Shown here: piece after piece, positions 9,125 through 17,449 of the stretch
Position numbering within the stretch: position 1 is the stretch's first letter
How the letters are laid out: each line of letters begins with the position of its first letter
Origin: Alphaproteobacteria bacterium
GTDB lineage: Bacteria; Pseudomonadota; Alphaproteobacteria; Rhizobiales; Beijerinckiaceae
NCBI GenBank assembly: GCA_016869555.1
Contig: VGDY01000001.1
Coordinates: 44,452-108,451 of the forward strand
Length of the DNA stretch: 64,000 nt
Direction of reading: 5' to 3'
The notes under the pieces: model-generated
The model's database searches: none
What the model saw: the letters and a program-made list of their open reading frames with translations, nothing else
Told to the model about the DNA's origin: nothing
Translations under genes and position numbers: made by a program

Positions 9125-10551
9125 CCGTGCCGCCGGCGCGCGCCGCCTCGGTCTTTTCGGCGCTCGACGAAGCGCCGATGACATGGCGCCATTACGCCTA
9201 TTGGCTCGCGGCGAGCGGCGGCGCGTTCCTCGACGGTTTTTCGGTGTCGGGGCTCGGCGTCGCGCTGCCGCTGCTCAAGAGCGAATTCGTGATCAGCCCG
9301 GTTTTCGTCGGGCTCATCGGGTCGGCGCTGGTGCTGGGCGCGGTGCTGGGCGCGGCGATCGGCGGCTTGGGCGCGGACAGATTCGGTCGCAAGCGCACAT
9401 TCATCGCCGACATGGCGATCATCGCGTTCGCCTGCTTGATCGGCGCGCTGGCGCCGAACGCGCGCCTCATCCTGCTCTCGCAGTTTCTACTCGGCGTCGG
9501 CGTCGGCATCGATTTTCCGACGAGCGGCGCCTATGTTTCCGAGCTCATGCCGCGCAAGGCGCGCAGCCGAATGACCGTCGCGACCATCGCCCTGCAGTCG
9601 GTCGGCATGGCGGCGGCGGCGCTCGCCGGCCTGGCGATATTGAAGCTGCGGCCATCGACGGAAGACTGGCGGCTGCTGTTTGGCGCAAGCGGCGCGATCG
9701 CGCTGCTGTTCCTGGGCGCGCGCCTATGGGCGCCGGAAAGCGTGCGCTGGCTGGCGGCCAAGGGGCGCATCGGCGAGGCGACGGCGCTGCTCAAGACCCT
9801 GTCGATCGAGTTCGGGGAGAAGCCTGCGACTAACGTCGGCGCCGAAGCGATCGACCCGCCGGCGTCGAGTCCAGCTGCGACGCCGGCCGCGCGGCAGGTC
9901 GGCTATTCGACGCTGTTCGCGGCGAAATATCGCGCGCGGACGATTCTCGTCTCCCTGCCCTGGATGCTGATGGACGTGGCGACCTATGGCGTCGGCCTGT
10001 TCACCCCGGTCATTCTCGGCGCGATGCATTTCGGCGGCGCAGATTCGGGTCCGATCGCGGCGGATTTTGTCGGGGCGGAAGGCAGCGCCGCCGTCGACGC
10101 CTTCCTCGTCATCGGCTTTGCGGCGAGTCTCTACGCGGTTCCGCGCTTTGGCCGGATCACCATGCAGGTTGCGGGCTTCAGCGGCATGGCGCTCGGCATG
10201 CTGCTGCTGCTGTTCGCCGCGATGACCGACGATGGCGCGAAGGCCCATCTCGCTTTCGTCATCGGCGGCTTCATGCTGTTCAATTTTGCGATGAACGCCG
10301 GACCGAACGCCACGACCTTCACGCTCGCGCCGACTCTGTTTCCAACCGCGATCCGCGCGTCGGCGAGCGGCTTTGCGGCGGCCTGCGCCAAGATCGGCGC
10401 AACAATTGGCACATTTGTCGTGCCGCAACTGCAGGACGCCTGGGGGCTCGTCGGCGTCGTCGCGGTCATGGTCGCGGTCAGCGTCGCCGGTCTATTGGCG
10501 ACGGCCGGCCTGGCGCATGCGGTCAATGAAGAAGGCGCGCTGGAGGAATAG
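9121..10551 (+). CDS. MFS transporter, sugar/phosphate:H+ symporter-like
   Basis: Twelve-helix major facilitator protein of 476 residues. The loop 2-3 signature (GADRFGRKRTF) and the second-half counterpart are present, together with PxSGAYxSELMPRKARS between helices 4 and 5, typical of the sugar-porter and phosphate-permease branches. The central loop (about 230-260) is hydrophilic and Ala/Pro-rich. The GTG start overlaps the PPK2 stop in a GTGA junction. Substrate unknown; the link with a polyphosphate enzyme and a proton pump makes a proton-coupled phosphate or organic-ion carrier a reasonable but untested guess. Confidence 0.85.
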   Translation: MTVPPARAASVFSALDEAPMTWRHYAYWLAASGGAFLDGFSVSGLGVALPLLKSEFVISPVFVGLIGSALVLGAVLGAAIGGLGADRFGRKRTFIADMAIIAFACLIGALAPNARLILLSQFLLGVGVGIDFPTSGAYVSELMPRKARSRMTVATIALQSVGMAAAALAGLAILKLRPSTEDWRLLFGASGAIALLFLGARLWAPESVRWLAAKGRIGEATALLKTLSIEFGEKPATNVGAEAIDPPASSPAATPAARQVGYSTLFAAKYRARTILVSLPWMLMDVATYGVGLFTPVILGAMHFGGADSGPIAADFVGAEGSAAVDAFLVIGFAASLYAVPRFGRITMQVAGFSGMALGMLLLLFAAMTDDGAKAHLAFVIGGFMLFNFAMNAGPNATTFTLAPTLFPTAIRASASGFAAACAKIGATIGTFVVPQLQDAWGLVGVVAVMVAVSVAGLLATAGLAHAVNEEGALEE

Positions 10552-10608
10552 GCGCGCGGCGCATCGTGGCGCCGGATCACGCCGGTATGCAGCGCGCTCC
10601 GTTCCGCG

Positions 10609-11508
10609 TCAGAAAAATCGTCCAAACCATGCGGAAAGGCCGGATTCATTGTTGCGGCCTGCCTGCGGCTTGCCGCTATTTCGCGCGCCCAGCCAAGGGA
10701 ACCTTGAGTTGGCGGAACGAATTTCTGGTTCGAGACCGGGCGTTCCGAATTCAGAGCTCATAGATGAAGCGCCGGCGGGCGCGCGCACGTCGGATGGCGC
10801 GGCGTTTTCCAAAATCGCGCGCGGGCGTAGAGAGACAAGCTGCTCGGCTTCTTCCTCGCCAAGCCATTTCGCCGCCGCCGCGCGGCCCTCCGCGAGGTCG
10901 GGCGGCCGGCGACGCGCGCCATGCGCGTCCGACGCCAATATGTGCACCAGCGCTTCGCTCAACATGCGCTCGGCCCAATATCTGGGTCTTCGTCCAAAAG
11001 CGCCGGTCAATGCGCCGGCCGTGACCTGCATCCAGACGCCGGCGCGAAACAATTGAACGATCGTCTCATAGCGCGTCTCGATCCAGGTCAGCCTTTCGGG
11101 ATGAGTCAGAATGGGCACATAGCCCGCGGCGAGCAATTCGAAGAAGAAATACTCCAGTCGCGGGGGCGCCACGTGATGCGGCGGTTCGACCAGCACATAT
11201 CTTGTGTCGGCGAGCGAAAGGATTGCGCCCGTCTGCAATCCCTTGACCATATTTGGAACGACATGAACGTCAGCGCCGGTGACGAGCCGCAGGGGAATTC
11301 CCCGCTCGTCCAGATGGCGCTGCAGCTCCTGCGCCGCAAGTCGAATTTGAGGTCCCGAATTGTCGAACAGTCCCGGGAAGATATGCGGCGTGCAGGCCTG
11401 GACGACCACGCCATTAGCGACCGCGAGACGCGCCATTTCGAGCGCGACGCCGAGGTCGGGGGCGCCATCGTCAATTCCTGGCAGAATATGGGAATGGAGA
11501 TCGATCAT
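10609..11508 (-). CDS. CpsB/YwqE-like PHP-family tyrosine-protein phosphatase
   Basis: Metal-dependent phosphatase of the polymerase-and-histidinol-phosphatase fold, the type that dephosphorylates bacterial tyrosine kinases controlling capsule and exopolysaccharide export. Metal-ligand motifs are in place: DLHSHILPGIDDG at the N-terminus, CTPHIF, LTHPERL and ASDAHG. The ATG at 11508 puts DLHSH at residue 3, as in the family; a further upstream start would add 27 residues. The C-terminal 50 residues are basic and not conserved. No tyrosine kinase/Wzc partner is encoded in the window. It is convergent with the MFS gene and divergent from the ICMT-like gene at the left edge of the polysaccharide locus. 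Confidence 0.87.
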   Translation of the reverse strand: MIDLHSHILPGIDDGAPDLGVALEMARLAVANGVVVQACTPHIFPGLFDNSGPQIRLAAQELQRHLDERGIPLRLVTGADVHVVPNMVKGLQTGAILSLADTRYVLVEPPHHVAPPRLEYFFFELLAAGYVPILTHPERLTWIETRYETIVQLFRAGVWMQVTAGALTGAFGRRPRYWAERMLSEALVHILASDAHGARRRPPDLAEGRAAAAKWLGEEEAEQLVSLRPRAILENAAPSDVRAPAGASSMSSEFGTPGLEPEIRSANSRFPWLGARNSGKPQAGRNNESGLSAWFGRFF

Positions 11509-11777
11509 CGCGTGGCCCCCGACATCAGCCCGATGGACAATGTCTAAGGCCGAACGGTAAATAGCGCGTTTGATTTTGGCGCGAGTCATCCTTCGCCAAG
11601 GATGCGTCGCCCGCTTTCTTATTACCGCGATTGCTGCTGGGATTCAACATGCGCACGCGCGGGACAATAATCGAATTGAGTAGAATGCGCAAACTTTGAT
11701 GGTAGAATCAGGGTGTTTGAGGAAATGCGCTGATTGAATGAGAGCGGCGCAACCAGGCGTCAACAAGAAGAGCAGGC

Positions 11778-12431
11778 ATGATTGATACAGCCATGAGAAA
11801 TAGACTTTATGATTTGGCGATGGCGTCGCCGCTAATCATGTGGTTGGGACTCGGCATTGTCGGATCAGCCGTAAGCATCTCGCAGATGATTCCCGAATGG
11901 GGCGCGGCGCTCGCAATATCCTCTCATCTCGCAACCATCGTCCTCCTGGGGCTCGTTATCGCCTGCCTCGTCATCCGCAGGCCGACGGTTGCGAAAGCGC
12001 CGGGCGTGACGCCACGACTGGTCGCGATCATCGGCTGCGCCTTCCCGTCGCTTGTCGCCTTGGCGCCTCGAACCGATGCGTCCCCGACGACAATAGTTCT
12101 TGCGTCGGCGATCGCCCTCATAGGGACTGGCGCGGCGATTTATGCGGTATTCTTCCTCGGGCGCGCCTTCAGCGTCTTTCCGCAAGCGCGGCGGCTGACG
12201 ACTGACGGACCATACAGAGTGGTCCGCCACCCGCTTTATCTTGCGGAACTCGCGGTGATCTCGGGCGCTCTTTGGGACATCCGACAGCCCTGGCCGCTCG
12301 TCATATTGGTTTGCGCCGTCGGCATTCAAATCCTTCGCATGCATTTTGAGGAGAAAATATTGGCTGAAACATTTCCCTCCTATCGCGATTACGCGAAACG
12401 GACGCCGCGTCTGGTGCCTGGCATTTATTGA
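11778..12431 (+). CDS. isoprenylcysteine carboxyl methyltransferase (ICMT) family membrane protein
   Basis: Integral-membrane methyltransferase-like protein of 217 residues with about five hydrophobic helices. The C-terminal half carries the ICMT/PEMT signature: GPYRVVRHPLYLAE, a conserved glutamate in the last amphipathic region (HFEEKILAE) and FPSYRDYAKRTPRLVPGIY. Family members bind S-adenosylmethionine at the membrane; the bacterial substrates are mostly unknown. ATG start at 11778 follows an AGAAGAGC stretch. It stands at the start of the rightward polysaccharide genes, but its role there is inferred only from position. Confidence 0.82.
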   Translation: MIDTAMRNRLYDLAMASPLIMWLGLGIVGSAVSISQMIPEWGAALAISSHLATIVLLGLVIACLVIRRPTVAKAPGVTPRLVAIIGCAFPSLVALAPRTDASPTTIVLASAIALIGTGAAIYAVFFLGRAFSVFPQARRLTTDGPYRVVRHPLYLAELAVISGALWDIRQPWPLVILVCAVGIQILRMHFEEKILAETFPSYRDYAKRTPRLVPGIY

Positions 12432-12772
12432 ATTTGATTCCGCGGCTGGCGCCGAATTCTTGGCGCCTGACGTCTTCTCTCTCCGCCATATTCACTCCGG
12501 GTATTTCTCGGCGCCGATCGCGGCCGCTGTTCGCCCCATCACAACGGCGACGGAGATAGGCGCATCGACTTGCGTTTTGGCGAGCGCTCACATAATTTTC
12601 GGGCCAGGGCGGCGTGATGCGTTGTCGCGGAGAGGTAGATCGCTCCAGACCGTTCCGCCGCGAGGCGCCGTTCGCATACGCCAAGGGCGGCTCCGGCAAT
12701 CCGCTCTTGATCCTCATACGGAAGCCGGCAAGTCCCTATGGGTCCGATTTGACCTCGCGTCGGTAGGACGAA
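12432..12772 (+). other. intergenic region, no gene recognised
   Basis: 341 bases between the ICMT-like gene and the O-antigen ligase-like gene. Open frames across it lack family features and codon bias. No clear hairpin or operator was seen. Confidence 0.5.
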
Positions 12773-14203
12773 TTGTTCATTTTCGTCTCAGCTTTCGGTC
12801 TGTTGTCCTGTCTCCTTTTGGGCGGCGGAACGCGCCAGGGGTTGCTTTCCGACGCGGTTCTTCAACTTCTTTCAATCCCCGTTTTCCTCTTGGCGCTTTG
12901 GCGCCTTCTGGATGCGCCGCTCAGCCGCGACCGGCGTTGGCCCTTGATCTTTTGCGCAGCGATCGTCGCGGTCCCAATCCTGCAGCTCGCGCCGTTGCCG
13001 CCCGCGATCTGGACGCGTTTGCCAGGGCGCGCGCTCGTCGTCGAGAGTTTTGAACTGCTTGACCGCACGCCTACATGGGCGCCGATCAGCATGACGCCAG
13101 AGGCGACCTGGCTCGCCGCTCTTTCGCTTCTGCCTCCGCTCGCGATCTTTCTTGCGGTTCTAACGCTCGATCGACGCGATCGTCGGCGGCTGAGCTATGC
13201 GATTGTCATTGTTGGGGTCATCAGCGTCTTTCTCGGATTGATTCAGCTCGCGCAGGGGCAGACAAGCCCGCTGCGCTTTTACGAAATTACCAACGCCGGC
13301 GATCCAGTAGGGTTTTTCGCGAACCGCAATCATTTCGCGGCGCTGCTCTATAGTTCGATGTTGCTGGCCGCGGCGGCGCTTGCGCCTCGCCTGGCCGCCT
13401 TTTCGCCCGGATCCGGGTCGTCTCGCCGCGGGATCGACGCGTCTTCGGCCATTGGTCCCGTGGGCGCCATCGCCGCCGGCGTCGCGCTGATCGTGCTGAT
13501 CGCCGGCGAAGTCGCCGCCCGTTCCCGGGCCGGCGTAATATTAGCCGCGATCGGTCTTTCCCTGTGTTTCGTCATCGGCGACGAAAGGCGTCGAATCGTC
13601 GAGAAAAAAACCTTCCCTCGGGCGTTGGCCGCGATTGTCGTCGCCGCGATCTTTCTCCTCGGACAGGCCGCGCTGTCTCGACTGCTTGACCGATTTGACG
13701 CCGACCCCCTCGCCGGCGCGCGACTGGTGTTTGCGAGAAATACGATAACGGCCGCAAAGAGCGTGACTCCCATCGGCGCGGGATTGGGAAGCTTTCCCTC
13801 CTTCTACATGACGTTCGAAAAGCCGGCCGATCTGCAGGCGGACGCATACGCCAATCACGCGCATAATGATTTTCTCGAATTATGGCTCGAGACGGGACTC
13901 ATCGGTCCAATCATGCTCGGCCTGTTTCTGGTTTGGCTGGCGCGCAAGGCGATCGCCGCCTGGACGACGCCGGATCCTGGCCGGCTCCCCGTTGACCGGC
14001 CTTTGGCGCAGGCGTCAGTCATTGTCATTCTTCTGCTTCTCTGCCATTCGCTTGTCGATTATCCGTTACGTACCGGCGCGATGACGGCGGTCTTCGCATT
14101 TTGTTGCGGCCTGTTGATCGATCCGCCGCCGGTTTCGGGCCGCGCCCCTTTCGCGCGCCGGCGAAGAACGCCGCCGCCGTCGAGACAAGCGCAACGAAAT
14201 TGA
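12773..14203 (+). CDS. O-antigen ligase / Wzy-family membrane protein
   Basis: Polytopic inner-membrane protein of 476 residues with about 11-12 hydrophobic segments. The O-antigen ligase (Wzy_C) region includes FFANRNHFAALL, a VAARSRAGVILA helix and a large periplasmic loop (about 310-370) with GAGLGSFPSFY and the NHAHNDFLELWLETG motif, the catalytic-region histidine signature of WaaL/Wzy polymerases. It joins or polymerises undecaprenyl-linked glycans on the periplasmic face. The frame begins at TTG 12773 with no usable ATG. The C-terminal 30 residues are basic. Ligase versus polymerase activity cannot be decided from sequence. Confidence 0.88.
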   Translation: MFIFVSAFGLLSCLLLGGGTRQGLLSDAVLQLLSIPVFLLALWRLLDAPLSRDRRWPLIFCAAIVAVPILQLAPLPPAIWTRLPGRALVVESFELLDRTPTWAPISMTPEATWLAALSLLPPLAIFLAVLTLDRRDRRRLSYAIVIVGVISVFLGLIQLAQGQTSPLRFYEITNAGDPVGFFANRNHFAALLYSSMLLAAAALAPRLAAFSPGSGSSRRGIDASSAIGPVGAIAAGVALIVLIAGEVAARSRAGVILAAIGLSLCFVIGDERRRIVEKKTFPRALAAIVVAAIFLLGQAALSRLLDRFDADPLAGARLVFARNTITAAKSVTPIGAGLGSFPSFYMTFEKPADLQADAYANHAHNDFLELWLETGLIGPIMLGLFLVWLARKAIAAWTTPDPGRLPVDRPLAQASVIVILLLLCHSLVDYPLRTGAMTAVFAFCCGLLIDPPPVSGRAPFARRRRTPPPSRQAQRN

Positions 14204-14696
14204 AGACGAGACCTGCCACGCTTGCGCGTGGCGCCGAAGCGCACAAATAGCGCGGCGCGTTCTTCGGCCTTCGGCAATTTATCCTAAAGCCCCATAACTA
14301 TTGGGCAGTTGACATTCGAGACGCGCTTTTTCACGCTGTCGCGACGGCGCGCTTTTTTGGCACGTCTTGATCGTTTCCCAACGGCGTATAAATTGCTCGG
14401 CCAAAGCCAGATTCTCGACGATTGGACCATTTTGGCGCGCATCGCTGAATCAGCCGTTGTCGGGGTGGGCGTAGGCGAATGCGTTTTGGCGTCTTGGCGG
14501 AGGCCAAGAGCGCAGCGAAGAAAGATTGGGATCGCGTCGCCTTTTCACGGAATCGGTCGAGGGCGAGGTAGCGTGATCGATCTCGAAAAAAATATTGAGC
14601 GCGCGCTGCGAAATGCCGGGTTCCACTTTTTCGCGAGCCGCGCACCATGGCTGGGAGGCAAGCGTGTATTTGGAGCGCATTGAGCGATCGGAGACA
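14204..14696 (+). other. leader region before the NusG-like gene
   Basis: 493 bases without a convincing gene. It contains an ops-like element at 14564-14575 (separate entry) and a small hairpin at 14492-14509 (7-base stem, loop GGAG). The open frame at 14309-14683 shows no family features and unusual composition and is treated as noise. The region is probably the promoter and 5' leader of the NusG-like gene. Confidence 0.5.
14564..14575 (+). promoter_or_regulatory. ops-like element (10 of 12) upstream of the NusG-like gene
   Basis: CGAGGTAGCGTG matches the enterobacterial ops element GGCGGTAGCGTG at 10 of 12 positions, including the core GGTAGCGTG. It is on the coding strand 121 bases before the NusG-like ATG. 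The same nine-base core recurs in the exact ops match at 15429-15440, so it may be an autoregulatory pause/recruitment site. Confidence 0.45.
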
Positions 14697-15233
14697 ATGC
14701 TTCCGAGAACGTGGGATGTTCGGAGCCCCCTTGAGAAGGGAGAGCGGTGGTACGCCGTCCGCTCCTTGCCGCGACAGGAAGCGAGAGCCGAGTTCCAACT
14801 TCTTCGGCAGGGCTTTCCCGTTTTTTCCCCGCGCGCGATAAAAACCGTCCGGCATGCGCGAAAGCTGCGCATGGTGAAAGGCCCCGTATTTCCCACCTAT
14901 ATGTTCGTCGTGCTCGACGTCGAACGCGATCGCTGGCGGTCGGTGAACGGCACCGGCGGCGTCGCGAGCTTGATCATGCAGGGCGATACGCCCCAGCCGG
15001 TTCCTGTCGGCGTCGTCGAAAATCTGCTCGATCTTGTCGACGAGGAAGGCATGGTCCGGTTCGATCGCAATTTGCGCGAAGGTCAAACGGTGCGAGTCGT
15101 CGCCGGCGTTTTTGCAAATGCAATTGGCGTGTTGGAGCGATTGGACGCCAATGGGCGCGTACGCGTGTTGTTGGACATCATGAACGGCAAAGTGCCCGCG
15201 CATCTCGATCGCCTCGCGTTGGAGGCGGCGTGA
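14697..15233 (+). CDS. specialised NusG paralogue, RfaH-like transcription antitermination factor
   Basis: A 178-residue NusG-family protein. The NGN domain spans about 12-115, with WYAVRSLPRQEARAEFQL for the first strand and helix and GPVFPTYMFVVLD in place of the NusG FPGYV strand. A C-terminal KOW segment (about 120-178) begins REGQTVRVVAG. The position, directly before a long polysaccharide operon, and the exact ops match 196 bases downstream argue for an RfaH/LoaP/UpxY-type paralogue that binds paused RNA polymerase and suppresses termination, rather than housekeeping NusG, which is normally next to secE and ribosomal protein genes. The ATG at 14697 is chosen because the NGN fold begins soon after; frames extend further upstream. 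Confidence 0.85.
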   Translation: MLPRTWDVRSPLEKGERWYAVRSLPRQEARAEFQLLRQGFPVFSPRAIKTVRHARKLRMVKGPVFPTYMFVVLDVERDRWRSVNGTGGVASLIMQGDTPQPVPVGVVENLLDLVDEEGMVRFDRNLREGQTVRVVAGVFANAIGVLERLDANGRVRVLLDIMNGKVPAHLDRLALEAA

Positions 15234-15589
15234 CGCAAAGCGAATGGCGAAGGCGTCAGGCGTTGAGAGCGTCAAACGCGTACAACGGTAGCAGGAGCCC
15301 GGCGGCGTCGCGGTTGATCATCCGACGCCGCATGAGCCGTTAGCGGCTTGCAAATGATCGGCGTCGCGCAGGATGGCGCGGCGCCAATAGTCGGCGATAG
15401 CGAGTGAGGAGACCCTCTTCACCCGAACGGCGGTAGCGTGGCGCGCATGCGCCGCCGCCTGCAGCTGATGGCGTCGAAGCCGGTTCGACCGGCCCTTCGG
15501 GCCAATCCGCAAAACGCCGACGCAATAAGAGGCGATCTCGCAAATGTCACGATCAAGGCCAAGTCATTGCTTCCCATGCGAACCGGCTG
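15234..15589 (+). other. leader region between the NusG-like gene and the polysaccharide operon
   Basis: 356 bases without a convincing gene. It holds a hairpin (15404-15422), a perfect ops match (15429-15440) and two overlapping GC hairpins at 15479-15503: arms 15479-15484/15488-15493 and 15491-15495/15499-15503, which share bases and are mutually exclusive. It looks like an untranslated leader with pausing and alternative RNA structure. Confidence 0.55.
15404..15440 (+). promoter_or_regulatory. hairpin plus exact ops element (JUMPstart-like antitermination site)
   Basis: GGCGGTAGCGTG at 15429-15440 is identical to the 12-base ops element that pauses RNA polymerase and recruits RfaH in enterobacteria. 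It is on the coding strand 149 bases before the first operon gene. Six bases upstream is a hairpin (15404-15411 with 15415-15422, gtgaggag / ctcttcac, one G-T wobble, loop ACC), comparable to the stem-loops preceding ops in JUMPstart leaders. With a NusG paralogue encoded immediately upstream, this is strong circumstantial evidence for ops-dependent antitermination. Confidence 0.7.
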
Positions 15590-17449
15590 ATGTGCGGAAT
15601 TAACGGCGTCTTTGCTTACCAAAGCCTCGCCAACCCGGTCGACCGTCGGGAGCTGTTGGCGACGCGCGACCACATGACCGCAAGGGGGCCGGACGGCGCA
15701 GGTTTCTGGATCAGCGATGATCAACGTGTCGGCCTGGGGCACCGTCGCCTGGCGATCATCGATCTATCCGAGAGCGGGGCGCAGCCGATGCGCACGATGG
15801 ACGGTCGGTTGGCGGTGACATTCAACGGCGAGATCTACAACTACCGCGATTTGCGATCCGAACTCGAAGCGAAAGGCTATGTCTTTCGTTCGCGTTCCGA
15901 CACCGAAGCGCTTCTGCACCTCTATGCCGATCGCGGCCCCGACATGGTCCATGCGCTGCAGGGAATGTTCGCCTTCGCGATCTGGGACGAGGCCAAGCGC
16001 GAACTCTTGCTGGCGCGCGATCCTTACGGCGTCAAGCCAGTCTATTACGCCGACGATCGCAAAACCTTCCGTTTCGCTTCACAGGTGAAGGCGCTCATCG
16101 CCGGCGGCGCGGTCGCGCGAGACCCCGATCCGGCGGGTCAGGTCGGTTTCCTGCTGTGGGGCAGCGTGCCGGAGCCCTTCACCACATACCGCGCCATTCG
16201 CATGTTGCCTGCCGGATGTCGGCTTGTCGTCAATCAAAGCGGCGTTGGCGCGCCGGCCCGATATCATTCGATCGGACAGGTCTATTGCGATGCGCAGGCT
16301 CGCATGCGGGGGCCAGGCGTTCGTCAATTCGCCATTCGCGACGAGCTGGCGCAGCAGACGCGAGACGCGCTGCTTGACGCCGTCCGGCGCCACCTTGTGG
16401 CCGATGTTCCTGTAGGGGCGTTCCTGTCGGCCGGAATCGACTCAGGCGCGCTTGTCGGCTTGATGCGAGACGCGGGCCAGGCTGAAATCAAGACCGTCAC
16501 AATCACGTTCGATGCATTTCGGGGCGGCCCGGAAGACGAAGCGCCGCTCGCCGCCGAAGTGGCTCGGACCTACGGCGCGGCGCATGCGACGCGCGTTGTC
16601 GCCGAACAAGAGTTGCGAGCAGAGCTGCCCAAAATCCTCGCCGCGATGGACCAGCCTTCGATCGACGGCGTCAACACATGGTTTGCGTCGAAGGCCGCGC
16701 GAGAGCTTGGCCTCAAAGTCGTCGTTTCGGGCCTTGGCGGCGACGAATTGTTCGGCGGCTATCCCTCGTTCCGGGACATTCCGCGATGGGTGGCGCGTCT
16801 TGGCGCGCCCGCGCGCCTCGCGAAACTTGGCGCGGTCGTACGCCGCTTGCTGGTCGCCAGCGGGCTCGACCAGCGGCTGCCGAGCCCGAAAGCCGCTGGA
16901 CTCCTCGAGTTGGGGGGGAGTTTCGCCGGCGCCTATATGCTGCGCCGCGGCCTCTTCATGCCTTGGGAGCTTGATCGCCTGATTGACGCCGACATGCTGC
17001 GCGAGGGCCTTGCGACGTTGCAACCGCTCGAGCGCGTGCAGGAAGCGATGACGCCATGTCCGGCGACGCCGTTCGCCACGGTCGCGACGCTTGAGTCGTC
17101 GCTCTATATGCGCAATCAGCTTCTCCGCGATACGGATTGGGCCAGCATGGCGCATGGATTGGAGGTTCGCGTTCCGCTGGTTGACGCGACGCTGCTTGAG
17201 CGGATCGTCGCGCTTGGCGAACCCCCACGGAGCGACGCGCCAAAATCGCTTCTTGCGCAGGCGCCGCGGCGCCCGCTTCCGGACGCGGTGGTCCGACGGT
17301 CAAAGACCGGCTTCGTTGCGCCAACGCATGCCTGGATCGCCGCCGACAGCATGGGACAATCGCGATCCGCGTCGGGCGGCGATCGTTCCCGCAGGGGAAT
17401 CGACTCGCGTATCTGGGCGCAACGGGTTCTGGCGGACGCCATAGCGTGA
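15590..17449 (+). CDS. asnB: asparagine synthase (glutamine-hydrolysing) family amidotransferase
   Basis: Class II glutamine amidotransferase of 619 residues. The N-terminal Ntn domain starts MCGINGVF, so Cys2 becomes the catalytic nucleophile after Met removal, and has GPDGAGFW and NGEIYNYRDL. The synthetase domain has the PP-loop FLSAGIDSGAL and SGLGGDELFGGYP. AsnB-like proteins in polysaccharide loci often amidate sugar carboxyl groups rather than making free asparagine, so the substrate is open. It is the first gene after the ops-like leader. Its stop overlaps the GTG of the Wzm gene (GTGA), showing translational coupling with the exporter. Confidence 0.9.
   Translation: MCGINGVFAYQSLANPVDRRELLATRDHMTARGPDGAGFWISDDQRVGLGHRRLAIIDLSESGAQPMRTMDGRLAVTFNGEIYNYRDLRSELEAKGYVFRSRSDTEALLHLYADRGPDMVHALQGMFAFAIWDEAKRELLLARDPYGVKPVYYADDRKTFRFASQVKALIAGGAVARDPDPAGQVGFLLWGSVPEPFTTYRAIRMLPAGCRLVVNQSGVGAPARYHSIGQVYCDAQARMRGPGVRQFAIRDELAQQTRDALLDAVRRHLVADVPVGAFLSAGIDSGALVGLMRDAGQAEIKTVTITFDAFRGGPEDEAPLAAEVARTYGAAHATRVVAEQELRAELPKILAAMDQPSIDGVNTWFASKAARELGLKVVVSGLGGDELFGGYPSFRDIPRWVARLGAPARLAKLGAVVRRLLVASGLDQRLPSPKAAGLLELGGSFAGAYMLRRGLFMPWELDRLIDADMLREGLATLQPLERVQEAMTPCPATPFATVATLESSLYMRNQLLRDTDWASMAHGLEVRVPLVDATLLERIVALGEPPRSDAPKSLLAQAPRRPLPDAVVRRSKTGFVAPTHAWIAADSMGQSRSASGGDRSRRGIDSRIWAQRVLADAIA

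Noticed and set aside
10557..10574. Six-base GC hairpin between the convergent MFS and phosphatase genes (cggcgc / gcgccg)
   Set aside because: Such short GC stems are frequent in this DNA and there is no T-run; not enough to call a terminator.
11676..11707. TTGAGT and TAGAAT as a promoter for the ICMT-like gene
   Set aside because: The spacing of 20 bases is too long for a normal sigma-70 promoter, and two TAGAAT copies make the choice arbitrary.
12346..13053. 235-codon frame spanning the end of the ICMT-like gene and the start of the ligase-like gene
   Set aside because: It runs out of frame through two real genes, and its translation is low-complexity Arg/Ser/Pro.
14309..14683. Open frame of 124 codons in the leader of the NusG-like gene
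   Set aside because: No family features and an irregular composition; the region fits a promoter and untranslated leader, and an opposite-strand frame overlaps it equally well.
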